Shown: piece after piece, positions 8,717-17,801 of the stretch
How the letters are laid out: every line of letters starts with the position of its first letter
How positions within the stretch are numbered: the stretch's first letter is position 1
From: Rhodospirillales bacterium URHD0017
GTDB taxonomy: Bacteria > Pseudomonadota > Alphaproteobacteria > Reyranellales > Reyranellaceae
Assembly: GCA_900110395.1 (NCBI GenBank)
Contig: FODP01000007.1
Location: forward strand, 124,001 to 188,000
Length of the DNA stretch: 64,000 bases
Direction of reading: 5' to 3'
Position numbers and translations under genes: made by a program
The notes under the pieces: model-generated
The model's input: only the letters and a program-made list of their open reading frames with translations
Told to the model about the DNA's origin: nothing
Databases searched by the model: none

Positions 8717-8938
8717 ATGACGAAGCAGCAATTGAAAGACATCCTCGATCGCGTGCTGGCCTGGTCGCCAGAAGACCAGGAACGTGTCGTTCGCTTTGTG
8801 CGACAAGTCGAAGAAGGCTCGTTGCCTGACGATATCACCGACGAGGAGTGGAAACTCATTGAGGAGCGCATCGCGCGCCGTGATATCGCGAGCGGCGAAG
8901 AGGCCAAGAGGCTCTTTGACAAGTACCGAGGTGCATGA
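8717..8938 (+). CDS. Antitoxin of a ParE-type toxin-antitoxin pair
   Basis: A 73-residue acidic, helical protein (MTKQQLKDILDRVLAWSPED...) directly before a ParE/RelE toxin; the stop overlaps the toxin start (ATGA). No clear ribbon-helix-helix motif is visible. The residue pattern resembles the short addiction-module antitoxins paired with ParE toxins. It should neutralise the toxin and repress the operon. TATGGTAGAAT just upstream (about 8700-8710) could include a -10 element. Confidence 0.75.
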   Translation: MTKQQLKDILDRVLAWSPEDQERVVRFVRQVEEGSLPDDITDEEWKLIEERIARRDIASGEEAKRLFDKYRGA

Positions 8939-9219
8939 AGCTTCGTTACTCGCGCGGTGCACTGGCTGATCTTGAGGAGATCTTCAGTTACATCGCAAGA
9001 GACAATCCACGAGCAGCGGCGCGTCTGGTGGAGCGTATTGAGCGAGTGTCGTCGCTGATCGCCGACCAGCCCTACATAGGTATGGTGACCCGCAACGCCA
9101 GGGTCCGACGTTTTCCTATCGGGAACTACTTGATCGTGTACGAAATCGACGTGGATGAAGTGATCATCCAGTACGTCCGCCATGGCGCTCGCCGTCGGCC
9201 GTGGGAAGGCGAGCGGTAA
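8935..9219 (+). CDS. parE: ParE/RelE-superfamily toxin
   Basis: A 94-residue protein with the ParE plan: 'YSRGALADLEEIFSYIARDNPRAA' (N-terminal helices), 'IADQPYIGMVT', 'RFPIGNYLIVYEI' (core strands) and 'VRHGARRRPW' (C-terminal strand with basic residues). ParE toxins poison DNA gyrase; RelE-like ones cleave mRNA, and sequence alone favours ParE. It is translationally coupled to the antitoxin. Its stop lies one base from the stop of convergent glnD. The symbol denotes the family only. Confidence 0.85.
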   Translation: MKLRYSRGALADLEEIFSYIARDNPRAAARLVERIERVSSLIADQPYIGMVTRNARVRRFPIGNYLIVYEIDVDEVIIQYVRHGARRRPWEGER

Positions 9220-9220
9220 A

Positions 9221-12013
9221 CTACTCCGCCGCCTTTGGCACCGGCTCGAATCTCGTGTCGAAGTCGCGGATGGACTTCTCGACGGTGTCGGCGACCTGCT
9301 TCAGCTTGTCCTGGTTCACCACCTTCAGGCCGAACAGGTCCTTCACATAGAACACGTCGACGGCGCGTTCGCCGTAGGTCGTGATGTGGGCCGAGGCAAC
9401 CTGCAGGCTCATGCGGGTCAGCGCGCGCGTCACGACGTGGAGGAAGCCCGGGCGGTCGCGGCCGTTGACCTCGATCACGGTGAACGTGTCCGACGCGTTG
9501 TTGTCGATCAGCACGCGCGGCTCGACGGTGAAGACGCGGTCGCGCTTGGGCCATGAGGAGCGTTGGCTGTCGAGCTCGCGCTGGATGTCGAGGCGGTTGG
9601 AAAGCGCGATCTCGACGCGGGCGGCGAGGCGGGCCAGGCGCTGCGGGCCGTCGAACGGCTTGCCTTCGAGGTCCTGGATCCAGAAGGTGTCGAGCGCCAT
9701 GCCGTTGGCCAGGGTGAAGATCTTGGCGTCGACGATGTTGGCGCCGCTGATCGCCATGGCGCCGGCGAGACGAGCGAACAGGCCGTGCGTGTCGAGGGTG
9801 TAGATCGTCACCTCGGTGACCGAGCGCTCGCCGTCGATGCGATGTTCGATGGCGAGCGGCTGGCGCTCGCGCTCGGCGCGGCGCACCAGCTCGGCCTGGC
9901 GCGCCAAGGTGTCGGGATCGAATGACAGCCAGTAGGGCGCATAGCCGCGCGCAAAATGCTCTTCTTTCTCCGCGTCGCTCCAGCTTGCGAGTCGCTTGGC
10001 GACCTCGCCCTGGATCTGCTTGATGCGCTCGCCGCGGCCGCCGGCCAAGGTGCCGCCCGACAGGACCTGTTCGGTCGCATGGTAGAGCTGGCGCAGCAGC
10101 GCGGCTTTCCAGCCGTTCCACACGTTGGGTCCGACGGCGCGGATGTCACATACCGTCAGCACCAGCAGCAGGCGCAGGCGCTCGGGCGATTGCACCAGGG
10201 CGGCGAAGGTGTCGATGGTCTTGGGATCCATCAGGTCGCGCTGGAAGGCGGTGCCCGACATGGCGAGGTGGTAGCGCACCAGCCACGCCACGGTCTCGGT
10301 CTCGGCTGCACTCAAGCCCAAGCGCGGGCCGAGCTGCATGGCGACATCGGCGCCCAGCACCGAGTGATCGCCGCCGCGGCCCTTGGCGATGTCGTGCAGC
10401 AGCACGGCAAGATAGAGCACCGGCCGCGACAGGATCTTGTGCACCACGTCGGCCGACAACGGATGGTCTTCCTTGAGCGTGCCGTTCTCGATCTTCGAGA
10501 GGATGCCGATCGCCCGGATGGTATGCTCGTCGACCGTGTAGGTGTGATACATGTCGTGCTGCGTCTGGGCGACGACACGACCGAAATCGGGCACGAAGCG
10601 GCCGAACACCCCGGCCTCGTTGAGGCGCCGCAAGGTCGTCTCCGGATCGTGCTGCGAGGTCATCATCGCCATGAACAGGCGATTGGCCTCGGCATCGGTG
10701 CGCAGCCGATCGACCAGGCGGATGTTCTGCGTGATCAGCCGCAACGTCGCGGGATGGATGTCGAGGTCGTTCTCCTGCGCCACATGGAACAGCCGCAGGA
10801 TCGCCACCGGATCCTTGGTGAAGGCATCGGGCGCGGCGACGGCCAGCCGCTCGCCGTCCAGGCGGAAGCCCGCAAGCTCGCGCGGCCGCAAGGTCTGCCA
10901 AAGGGCCGCAAGCTTGGGCTTGCGGCGGCGGCTGTCCTCGAGCGCCGCGATGAAGATGCGCGTGAGGTCGCCGACGATCTTGGCGTGCAGGTAATAGTGC
11001 TTGGTGAAGCGCTCGACGCCGCGGCTGCCCGGCCGGTCCTGGTAGCCGAGACGCCCCGCGATCTCGCGCTGCAGCTCGAACGACAGGCGATCGTCGGCAC
11101 GGCCGGTCAGATAGTGGATGTGGCAGCGCACCGTGGTGAAGAAGCGCTCAGCCCGCTCGAAATGACGCGCCTCCTCCTTGGTGAGCACGCCCTTGGCCAC
11201 CAGCTCGCTGGGCTCATGGACGCGATAGAGATACTCGGCGATCCAGAACAGGAGATGCAGGTCGCGCAGCCCGCCCTTGCCTTCCTTGACGTTGGGCTCG
11301 ACAACGTAGCGTGAATCGCCCATGCGCTGATGGCGCTGGTCGCGCTCGGCGAGCTTGGCCTCGACGAAGTCGCGGCCATCGCCGGTCAGGAACTTCTGGG
11401 CGAAGCCCTTGATCAGCTCGTCGAACAGCTCGCGATCACCCCACACGTAGCGCGCTTCGAGGAGCGCCGTGCGGATGGTCTGGTCGCGCTCGCCGTAGCG
11501 CAGGCTCTCGTCGACCGTGCGCGTGGCGTGGCCAACCTTGAGACCCAGATCCCACAGCAAATAGAGCATGAACTCGACGATCTGCTCGCCCCTCGGCGTC
11601 TGCTTGTAGGGCCTCAGGAAGAGCAGATCGATGTCCGACAGGGGGGCGAGCTCGCCGCGGCCGTAGCCGCCGGTCGCCACCACGCTGAGCCGCTCGGCGG
11701 CGCTGGGATTGGCGGCGGGATAGATGCGCTGGTCGGCGAAGTCGAAGATGACGCGGATCAGCTGGTCCATCAGGAACGAGGTGGCGGCCAGCACCTGGTC
11801 GCCGTCGTTGCGCAAGGGCCCGGGCTCCTCGAAGCGGCGGCGGATCTCGGCCCGGCCGGTGGCCAGAGCCTCGCGCAGCAGGGCGAGTACGGCCGGGCGC
11901 GGCGGCTCGGCGCCGGTCGGCAGGTCCTCGACCAGGTGGGCCAAGGCGTCCTCCAGCGCGCGGCGACGCACGATGGCGCGGCGGTCGGAGATCTGGTCAT
12001 AGGGCTTGGCCAT
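9221..12013 (-). CDS. glnD: Bifunctional uridylyltransferase / uridylyl-removing enzyme GlnD
   Basis: GlnD senses glutamine and adds or removes UMP on PII proteins, controlling nitrogen assimilation. The start chosen is the ATG at 12013 (930 residues, MAKPYDQIS...); the frame stays open to 12106 but that would run into the divergent gene. Domains: nucleotidyltransferase with GGYGRGELAPLSDID at residues 115-129 (metal ligands Asp127, Asp129); a helical linker; an HD phosphohydrolase with LLHDIAKGRGGDHS near the middle; and two C-terminal ACT domains (around LDTHGLFARLAGAMAISGAN and GRDRPGFLHVVTRALT) that bind glutamine. Complete, normal length. Confidence 0.97.
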   Translation of the reverse strand: MAKPYDQISDRRAIVRRRALEDALAHLVEDLPTGAEPPRPAVLALLREALATGRAEIRRRFEEPGPLRNDGDQVLAATSFLMDQLIRVIFDFADQRIYPAANPSAAERLSVVATGGYGRGELAPLSDIDLLFLRPYKQTPRGEQIVEFMLYLLWDLGLKVGHATRTVDESLRYGERDQTIRTALLEARYVWGDRELFDELIKGFAQKFLTGDGRDFVEAKLAERDQRHQRMGDSRYVVEPNVKEGKGGLRDLHLLFWIAEYLYRVHEPSELVAKGVLTKEEARHFERAERFFTTVRCHIHYLTGRADDRLSFELQREIAGRLGYQDRPGSRGVERFTKHYYLHAKIVGDLTRIFIAALEDSRRRKPKLAALWQTLRPRELAGFRLDGERLAVAAPDAFTKDPVAILRLFHVAQENDLDIHPATLRLITQNIRLVDRLRTDAEANRLFMAMMTSQHDPETTLRRLNEAGVFGRFVPDFGRVVAQTQHDMYHTYTVDEHTIRAIGILSKIENGTLKEDHPLSADVVHKILSRPVLYLAVLLHDIAKGRGGDHSVLGADVAMQLGPRLGLSAAETETVAWLVRYHLAMSGTAFQRDLMDPKTIDTFAALVQSPERLRLLLVLTVCDIRAVGPNVWNGWKAALLRQLYHATEQVLSGGTLAGGRGERIKQIQGEVAKRLASWSDAEKEEHFARGYAPYWLSFDPDTLARQAELVRRAERERQPLAIEHRIDGERSVTEVTIYTLDTHGLFARLAGAMAISGANIVDAKIFTLANGMALDTFWIQDLEGKPFDGPQRLARLAARVEIALSNRLDIQRELDSQRSSWPKRDRVFTVEPRVLIDNNASDTFTVIEVNGRDRPGFLHVVTRALTRMSLQVASAHITTYGERAVDVFYVKDLFGLKVVNQDKLKQVADTVEKSIRDFDTRFEPVPKAAE

Positions 12014-12059
12014 TTGCGGGCGCGATACTACAGGCTGCGGGTCCTCTAAAATAGGCACC

Positions 12060-12953
12060 ATGGCCCGCCCCTTCACCCTCGCCGTGTTCACCAAGAACCG
12101 GGTCAATCCCGCCTATGCCGCGGCCCGCCTGGCCGCCGACCGGGTCGCCGCCGAGGCCGGCGCGCGCACCCTGCACTTTGTGCCCCAGACGCCGGACGAT
12201 GTCGGGCAGCAGAAGGCCCTGGTCGGTGAGGCGCTGGCCGCCGTGCCCGACGCCGTGGTGTTCGTGCCGGTCGACGACAGGCAGATGGTGCCCGACCTGG
12301 CCCGCTTCGCCGACGCCGGCATTCCGGTCGTGACCTGCATCAATCGCATGGAAGGCAAGGTCATAAGCTTTGTCGGCTCCGACGATGTCGCCGTCGGTCA
12401 TACCGCCGCCAAAGCGCTGTTTGGCGCCCTGCCGGCAGGGGGCCGGATCGTCGCCATCGAGGGTACGCCGGCGGCGCCGACCAGCCGCGACCGCACCGTT
12501 GGCCTCGGCAAGGCCCTGGCCGAAACGCCGGCGATGGAGCTTGTCGGCTCGGGCGTCGGCTACTTCCAGCAGGCCCCGGCGCGCGAGGAAATGGCACGCC
12601 TGCTGGCCGAGCATGCCGAGATCGACGGCGTCTGGACCTCCAACGACGTCATGGCCTTCGGCGTGCTGGAGGCGCTGGCTGCCGCCGGTCGGCCCGCCAA
12701 GGTGGTGGGCGTCAACGGCCTGCCCGAGGCGATCGACAACATCGAGCGCGGCACCATGCAGGCGAGCGTCGATTTCAGCGCCTTCAACATCGCCGGCATC
12801 GCCGCCCGTGCCGCTCTGCGCCACTTGCGGGGCGAGGCGGTCCCGGCCTCGATCATGGTGCCGGCGGCGCTGATCGACGGCACGAACTTCCAGCGTTGGA
12901 AGGTGCCCTTCGCCTTGCGGCCAACGCCCGTGTGGGAAGAGATCGTCGCTTAG
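12060..12953 (+). CDS. Periplasmic-binding-protein-fold protein lacking a signal peptide
   Basis: A 297-residue protein of the Peripla_BP_4 / ribose-binding fold: TLAVFTKNRVNPAY at the N-terminus, 'FVPVDDRQMVPDLARFADAGIPVVTCINRM', 'IVAIEGTPAAPTSRDRTVGL', and 'GVWTSNDVMAFGVLEAL', the classic hinge pattern. It begins directly with the first beta strand: no signal peptide and no LacI-type HTH are visible, and no ABC permease or ATPase gene is adjacent. It may be a cytosolic sensor, or a binding protein whose leader has been lost. The 46-bp gap to glnD must hold both divergent promoters. Confidence 0.75.
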   Translation: MARPFTLAVFTKNRVNPAYAAARLAADRVAAEAGARTLHFVPQTPDDVGQQKALVGEALAAVPDAVVFVPVDDRQMVPDLARFADAGIPVVTCINRMEGKVISFVGSDDVAVGHTAAKALFGALPAGGRIVAIEGTPAAPTSRDRTVGLGKALAETPAMELVGSGVGYFQQAPAREEMARLLAEHAEIDGVWTSNDVMAFGVLEALAAAGRPAKVVGVNGLPEAIDNIERGTMQASVDFSAFNIAGIAARAALRHLRGEAVPASIMVPAALIDGTNFQRWKVPFALRPTPVWEEIVA

Positions 12954-12968
12954 CGTATTTTGTGGGCC

Positions 12969-13307
12969 ATGCGCGCAAGGCTCCTCATGATCGGCTTGGC
13001 ATTGCTGCTTGGCGCGGCGACCGCCGTGGCCCAGACGCGGACGCCGCCGCCCCCTGCTGCCAGCCTGATCGATATCAACAGCGCCAGCCGCGATGACCTC
13101 ATGACCCTGGAAGGAATCGGCGAGGTGCGCGCCGATGCCATCATCCGCGCCCGGCCGTTCAAGGCCAAGACCGACCTGGTCGAGCGTCGCCTGATCCCCG
13201 AGGCGCTGTACGACAAGATCGCCGACAAGGTGATGGCGCGGCCGCCGCCCGGCGCGACGCCGACGCCGACCACCCGTCCGCCGGCCGGCCAGCCGCGCCG
13301 CACCTGA
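12969..13307 (+). CDS. Secreted helix-hairpin-helix (ComEA-like) protein
   Basis: The start taken is the ATG at 12969 (112 residues); a TTG at 12960 is possible. Residues 1-20 are a Sec signal (MRARLLMIGLALLLGAATAV, then AQ). The mature core 'LIDINSASRDDLMTLEGIGEVRADAIIRAR' is the HhH pair of ComEA/PF12836, a non-specific DNA-binding fold; the tail is rich in proline and threonine. ComEA binds incoming DNA in the periplasm of competent bacteria, but no other competence gene is nearby. Its stop overlaps the mnmE start by one base. Confidence 0.8.
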   Translation: MRARLLMIGLALLLGAATAVAQTRTPPPPAASLIDINSASRDDLMTLEGIGEVRADAIIRARPFKAKTDLVERRLIPEALYDKIADKVMARPPPGATPTPTTRPPAGQPRRT

Positions 13308-14683
13308 TGGATGTCGACACGATCTATGCGCTCGGCACACCCGTGCCATCGCGGGCGCATCCGGGCGCGATCTCGGTCATTCGCCTCAGCGGCCCGCGCG
13401 CGGCCGAGGCGCTGATCTTCCTCACCGAGCGGCTTGCCTTCGAGCGCGGCCATTCGGCGCGCGATCCGGCGTTGCCAGAGCCGCGGCGCATGGTGGTGCG
13501 CAGCCTGTACGATCCGACGAGCGGCGAGACGATCGACCGCGGCCTGGCCGTGTGGTTCGAGGCGCCCAACAGCGAGACCGGCGAGGCCATGGCCGAGCTG
13601 CACCTGCACGGCGGGCGCGCCGTGGTCGCCGGCGCGCTCGACGCCATCGCCAGGCTGGGCTTCTGCCGCATGGCCGAGCCCGGCGAGTTCACCCGCCGCG
13701 CCTTCGAGAACGGCAAGCTCGACCTCACCAAGGCCGAGGCCATCGCCGACCTCGTCGCCGCCGAGACCGACCAGCAGCGCCGCCAGGCCCTGCAGCAGAT
13801 GGATGGTGCGCTCTATCGCCTCTACGAGGATTGGCGCACGCTCGGCCTGCGGACGCTCGCCCATCTCGAAGCCGCCATCGACTTTCCCGACGAAGACCTG
13901 CCGGCCGGCATTGCCGACGAGGTCCATGACGGCATCACGCGCCTGCAGGGCGAGATCACGGCTCATCTGGAGGATCGCCGCGGCGAGCGGCTCCGCGAGG
14001 GCCTGCATATCGCCATCATCGGCCCGCCCAACGCCGGAAAATCCTCCCTGCTCAACCTGCTGGCGCGCCGTGACGCCGCCATCGTGTCGGAGACCGCCGG
14101 CACGACGCGCGATGTCATAGAAGTCCATCTCGATCTCGGCGGCTGGCCGGTGGTGCTGGCCGATACTGCCGGCCTGCGCGACTCGAGCGATGCCATCGAG
14201 CAGGAGGGCGTGCGGCGGGCGCGGGCGCGCGCGGCCAGCGCCGACCTGCGCCTGCTGGTGCTCGATGCGACAGGTGACTGGCGGTCCGAGCGCGGCAAGC
14301 TGACTGCGGGCACCGAGCGCTGGGACGACGCGCGTGACATCGTGGTCGTGAACAAGACCGATCGCGCGCCGGTCGACGCTGCCGATGTTGCCTCCGTGTC
14401 GGCGCTGTCGGGCGATGGCCTGCCGGCGCTTCTCGCCCGCATCGAGCGGGCGGCCGAGGCGCTGATGCAGGAAAGCGGCGCGCCGCCGCTCACGCGGGCG
14501 CGCCATCGCGAAGCGCTGATCGAGTGTCAGGAGTCGTTGGCGCGCGCGCTCACCGCGTCGGAGATCGCGCTCGCGGCGGAGGATGTGCGGCTGGTGATGC
14601 GCGCCTTGGGCCGCATCACCGGCACGGTGCGCATCGACGAGCTTCTGGACATCATCTTCCGCGACTTCTGCATCGGGAAGTAG
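13307..14683 (+). CDS. mnmE: tRNA uridine-5-carboxymethylaminomethyl modification GTPase MnmE
   Basis: MnmE works with MnmG to install cmnm5 or nm5 groups on U34 of tRNAs. The 458-residue protein has the N-terminal tetrahydrofolate-binding domain (residues 1-120), a helical domain, and an inserted G domain with G1 GPPNAGKS (239-246), G3 DTAGLRD and G4 NKTD, ending with the invariant C-terminal FCIGK. Complete. In many alphaproteobacteria mnmE sits close to mnmG; here about 11 kb of other genes lie between them. Confidence 0.97.
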   Translation: MDVDTIYALGTPVPSRAHPGAISVIRLSGPRAAEALIFLTERLAFERGHSARDPALPEPRRMVVRSLYDPTSGETIDRGLAVWFEAPNSETGEAMAELHLHGGRAVVAGALDAIARLGFCRMAEPGEFTRRAFENGKLDLTKAEAIADLVAAETDQQRRQALQQMDGALYRLYEDWRTLGLRTLAHLEAAIDFPDEDLPAGIADEVHDGITRLQGEITAHLEDRRGERLREGLHIAIIGPPNAGKSSLLNLLARRDAAIVSETAGTTRDVIEVHLDLGGWPVVLADTAGLRDSSDAIEQEGVRRARARAASADLRLLVLDATGDWRSERGKLTAGTERWDDARDIVVVNKTDRAPVDAADVASVSALSGDGLPALLARIERAAEALMQESGAPPLTRARHREALIECQESLARALTASEIALAAEDVRLVMRALGRITGTVRIDELLDIIFRDFCIGK

Positions 14684-14705
14684 CGCTGGGGGTGCGCCCC
14701 CAGCG
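14684..14705. terminator. Hairpin between convergent mnmE and aldehyde dehydrogenase genes
   Basis: A 9-bp perfect stem CGCTGGGGG / CCCCCAGCG with loop TGCG fills the 24-bp gap between two convergent stop codons. No T-tract is present, so it would be a weak intrinsic terminator or an mRNA 3'-end stabiliser usable by both strands. Confidence 0.55.
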
Positions 14706-14707
14706 AG

Positions 14708-16816
14708 CTAACCTTGCCGTCGGGTCAGCGCCGGCAGCACCTTGTCGAGGGTGATGGGGTAGTCCCGCACACGCGCGCCGCAGGCGTTGTAGACGGCGTT
14801 GGCGACGGCGGCACCGGCGCCGCAGATGCCGAGCTCGCCCACGCCCTTGGAGCCCAGCACATTGGCGTGCGGGTCGAACTCGTCGAGCAGGACGGCCTCG
14901 ACCTGCGGCACGTCGGCATGGACCGGCACGTGATAGTGCACCAGGTCCTGGGTGACGAAGGCGCCCATGCGCGGATCGAGCACGGTCTCTTCCTCGAGCG
15001 CGGAGCCCACGCCCCAGATCATGCCGCCGATCAGCTGCGAGTGCGCGGTCTTGGCGTTGAGGATGCGGCCGGCAGCGAAAACGCCCAGCATGCGGCGCAA
15101 GCGAACCTCGCCGGTCGTCTGGTCGACGCCGAGCTCGGCGAAGTGCGCGCCGTAGGCGTACTGCGAGTACTTCTTGTACTCATCGCCGGGCTTCACCGAG
15201 CCGGTCGCCGACAGGCCCTGCGCGCCTTCGCCTTTCTGGAGTTTGGCCTTGAGCTTGGTGCAGGCATCGTGGAGCGCGGCACCGCAGCTCGAGGCGCCGA
15301 AGGAGCCGCCCGAACCCGGCGTGTCGGGATAGGAGCTGTGGCCGAGCTTCACCTTGATGTTCTCGACCGGCAGGTCGAGCAGCTCGGCCGCGATCTGAGC
15401 GAACACCGTGTAGGAGCCGGTGCCGATGTCGGTCATGTCCATCTCGACCACGGCATGATGCTCGCTTTCCATGGTCACCCTGGCCTCGGCCTCGCGCAGG
15501 AAGTTGCCGCGAATCGCCGCCGCCACGCCCATGCCGACCAACCAATTGCCATCGCGCACCTGGCCCGGCCGCGCATTGCGCTTGTCCCAGCCGAAACGTT
15601 TCGCTCCTTCGGTGAGACAGGGCACCAGGGCGCGCGTCGAGAAAGGTACTTTCTTTTCCGGGTCCTCCTTGGGCTCGTTCTTCAGCCTGAGCTCGATGGG
15701 ATCCATGTCGAGGCGCACGGCGAGCTCGTCCATCGCCTGCTCGACCGCCAGAAGCCCGATGGCCTCGCCGGGCGCGCGCATCGAATCGGCCACGGGCAGG
15801 TCGAGCGCGGCGATGCGCTGGCTGGTCATGCGGTTGGGCGCGGCATAGAGCGACCGCGTCGAAAAGACGATGGGCTCGGCGAACTCGTCGGCCCGCGCGC
15901 TCTGCGCCAGCGACTGGTGGGTGATCGCCGTCAGCGTGCCGTCGCGCTCGGCGCCCAGCCGCACGCGCTGGATCGAGGCCGGCCGATGCGTCGTGACATG
16001 GAACATCTGCTGGCGCGTCAGCGCCACCCGCACCGGGCGGTTGAGTTCGCGCGCGGCCAAGGCGGCGAGGATGGCGTCGCCGTAGACCGGCAGCTTGCCG
16101 CCGAAGCCACCGCCGACATACTCGGAGATCACCTCGACCTTGTCAGGCTCGAGCTTCAGCGTGTCGGCGATCGACTTGTGCGCACTCTCGACCAGCTGCA
16201 GGGAGCTCGTGACCGTGAGCTTGCCGTCCTGCCACGACGCCAGGCTGGCGTGCGGCTCCATCATGGCGTGCGACTGATAAGGCGTCTTGTAGATCGCATC
16301 GATCTTCACGGCGGCGGCCGCGAACGCCTTGTCGAAATCGCCGAGCTTGCTGTCGGCCGGCGCGCCGGTCGGCCCCTTGCCGGGGTTGTAGGCCGCGCCG
16401 CTGGCCGATTCGAGAACGAAGGCGCCGTCGGCCTTCTCATAGGTGACGACGATCGCTGAAGCGGCGGCACGCGCCGTCTCCGCCGTCTCGGCCACAACCA
16501 GCGCCACCGGCTGGCCGAAATACTGCACCTTGTCGTCGGCGAGCTGCGGCTTGGGCCGGGCGTGGCGGTCGTCAGCCTTGGCCTGAAACGGCGCCTGCTT
16601 GGGCGCGTTCTCGTGCGTCATCACCAGCAGCACGCCCGGCATGCGTCGAGCGGCGTTGGCGTCGATGCCCGCCACGCGCCCGCGGGCGATGGTGGCGGTG
16701 ACGATGGAGCCGAACGCCATGCGCTCAGCGCGGTTGTCGGCGGCATAGGCCGCCGTGCCCGTCACCTTGGCGCGACCGTCGATGCGGTCGATGGGCTGGC
16801 CGATCACCTGCGCCAT
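14708..16816 (-). CDS. paoC: Molybdopterin-binding subunit of a PaoABC-type aldehyde/xanthine dehydrogenase
   Basis: The start is the ATG at 16816, one base after the FAD-subunit stop; 702 residues. The large subunit binds the Mo cofactor and substrate. Features: 'GQPIDRIDGRAKVTGTAAYAAD' at the N-terminus, 'SEYVGGGFGGK' (MoCo loop), 'DIGTGSYTVFAQ', and near the C-terminus 'SKGVGELGICGAGAAVANA', where the Glu is the catalytic base of this family. PaoABC enzymes of E. coli oxidise aromatic aldehydes; xanthine dehydrogenases share the fold, so the substrate is not certain. The last gene of a three-gene operon in the order [2Fe-2S], FAD, Mo subunits. Confidence 0.88.
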   Translation of the reverse strand: MAQVIGQPIDRIDGRAKVTGTAAYAADNRAERMAFGSIVTATIARGRVAGIDANAARRMPGVLLVMTHENAPKQAPFQAKADDRHARPKPQLADDKVQYFGQPVALVVAETAETARAAASAIVVTYEKADGAFVLESASGAAYNPGKGPTGAPADSKLGDFDKAFAAAAVKIDAIYKTPYQSHAMMEPHASLASWQDGKLTVTSSLQLVESAHKSIADTLKLEPDKVEVISEYVGGGFGGKLPVYGDAILAALAARELNRPVRVALTRQQMFHVTTHRPASIQRVRLGAERDGTLTAITHQSLAQSARADEFAEPIVFSTRSLYAAPNRMTSQRIAALDLPVADSMRAPGEAIGLLAVEQAMDELAVRLDMDPIELRLKNEPKEDPEKKVPFSTRALVPCLTEGAKRFGWDKRNARPGQVRDGNWLVGMGVAAAIRGNFLREAEARVTMESEHHAVVEMDMTDIGTGSYTVFAQIAAELLDLPVENIKVKLGHSSYPDTPGSGGSFGASSCGAALHDACTKLKAKLQKGEGAQGLSATGSVKPGDEYKKYSQYAYGAHFAELGVDQTTGEVRLRRMLGVFAAGRILNAKTAHSQLIGGMIWGVGSALEEETVLDPRMGAFVTQDLVHYHVPVHADVPQVEAVLLDEFDPHANVLGSKGVGELGICGAGAAVANAVYNACGARVRDYPITLDKVLPALTRRQG

Positions 16817-16817
16817 G

Positions 16818-17801
16818 TCAGCCTCCCGTCGCCAGCTCGCCAAGCGTGCGCGCTAAAAGGCGCTCGGCCAGCGGGACCTTGAACTCGTTGTGCGTGTAGG
16901 TCTGCGCCTCGCGCAGGGCAGAGCGCGCCGCGGCCTCGTAGCTGCCCGCTTCGGCGGGCGCGCCGGCCAGCTCGCGCTCGGCCTCCTTGGGCACCCATGG
17001 CTTATGGGCGACGCCGCCCAGCGCCAGGCGCGCATCGCGGATCTTGCCGCCGCCGGCATCGACGATCGCCGCCACAGAGACCAGGGCGAAAGCGAAGGAG
17101 GCGCGATCGCGCACCTTGCGATAGGTCTGCCGGCCGGCGGGCGGCGGTGGCAGGATCACCGCGGTGATCAGCTCGCCGCGCGCCAGGGTGGTGTCGCGTT
17201 CGGGATTCTGGCCGGGCAGGCGATGCAGCTCGGCGATCGGCATCTTGCGGCTGAGACCGGCCGGCGTCTGCAGCTCGATCTCGGCGTGCAACGCTGCCAT
17301 GGCGACCGCCATGTCCGAGGGATGCACGGCGATGCAGGCCTGGCTCGCGCCCAGGATGGCGTGCATGCGGTTGAAGCCCGTCAGCGCCGAGCAGCCGCTG
17401 CCCGGCTGGCGTTTGTTGCACGGCATGGCGACGTCATAGAAGTACGGGCAGCGCGTGCGCTGCAGCAGGTTGCCCGCTGTCGTCGCCTGGTTGCGCAACT
17501 GGCCCGACGCACCGTTCAGCAGCGCCATCGCCAGCACCGGATAGCGCTGGCGCACCCGCTGGTCGGCCGCGAGGTCGGTATTGCTGACCAGGGCGCCGAT
17601 GCGCAGCCCGCCGTCGGGCGTCTCCGTCACCTCGCGCAGCGGCAGGCGGGAGATGTCGACGAGATGCGTGGGCTGCTCGACGTCGATCTTCATCAGGTCG
17701 AGCAGGTTGGTGCCGCCGGCGATGAACGACGCGCCGGGCTGGATGGCCGCCTGCATGGCGGCGGCGACGTTGTCGGGCCGCTCGTAGGTGAAAGCTCTCA
17801 T
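16818..17801 (-). CDS. paoB: FAD-binding subunit of the aldehyde dehydrogenase
   Basis: 327 residues from the ATG at 17801, which overlaps the end of the [2Fe-2S] gene (ATGA); the open frame extends upstream only as a shadow of that gene. '[15 protein letters not shown]' near residue 30 is the FAD pyrophosphate-binding loop. A cysteine cluster ([21 protein letters not shown]) matches the extra [4Fe-4S] site known in PaoB-type subunits and absent from ordinary xanthine dehydrogenase medium subunits, which supports the PaoABC assignment. It passes electrons between the Mo and Fe-S subunits and the acceptor. Confidence 0.88.
   Translation of the reverse strand: MRAFTYERPDNVAAAMQAAIQPGASFIAGGTNLLDLMKIDVEQPTHLVDISRLPLREVTETPDGGLRIGALVSNTDLAADQRVRQRYPVLAMALLNGASGQLRNQATTAGNLLQRTRCPYFYDVAMPCNKRQPGSGCSALTGFNRMHAILGASQACIAVHPSDMAVAMAALHAEIELQTPAGLSRKMPIAELHRLPGQNPERDTTLARGELITAVILPPPPAGRQTYRKVRDRASFAFALVSVAAIVDAGGGKIRDARLALGGVAHKPWVPKEAERELAGAPAEAGSYEAAARSALREAQTYTHNEFKVPLAERLLARTLGELATGG

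Noticed and set aside
9956..11314. Open frame (452 codons) antisense to glnD
   Set aside because: Composition shadow of a well-identified gene; no motif.
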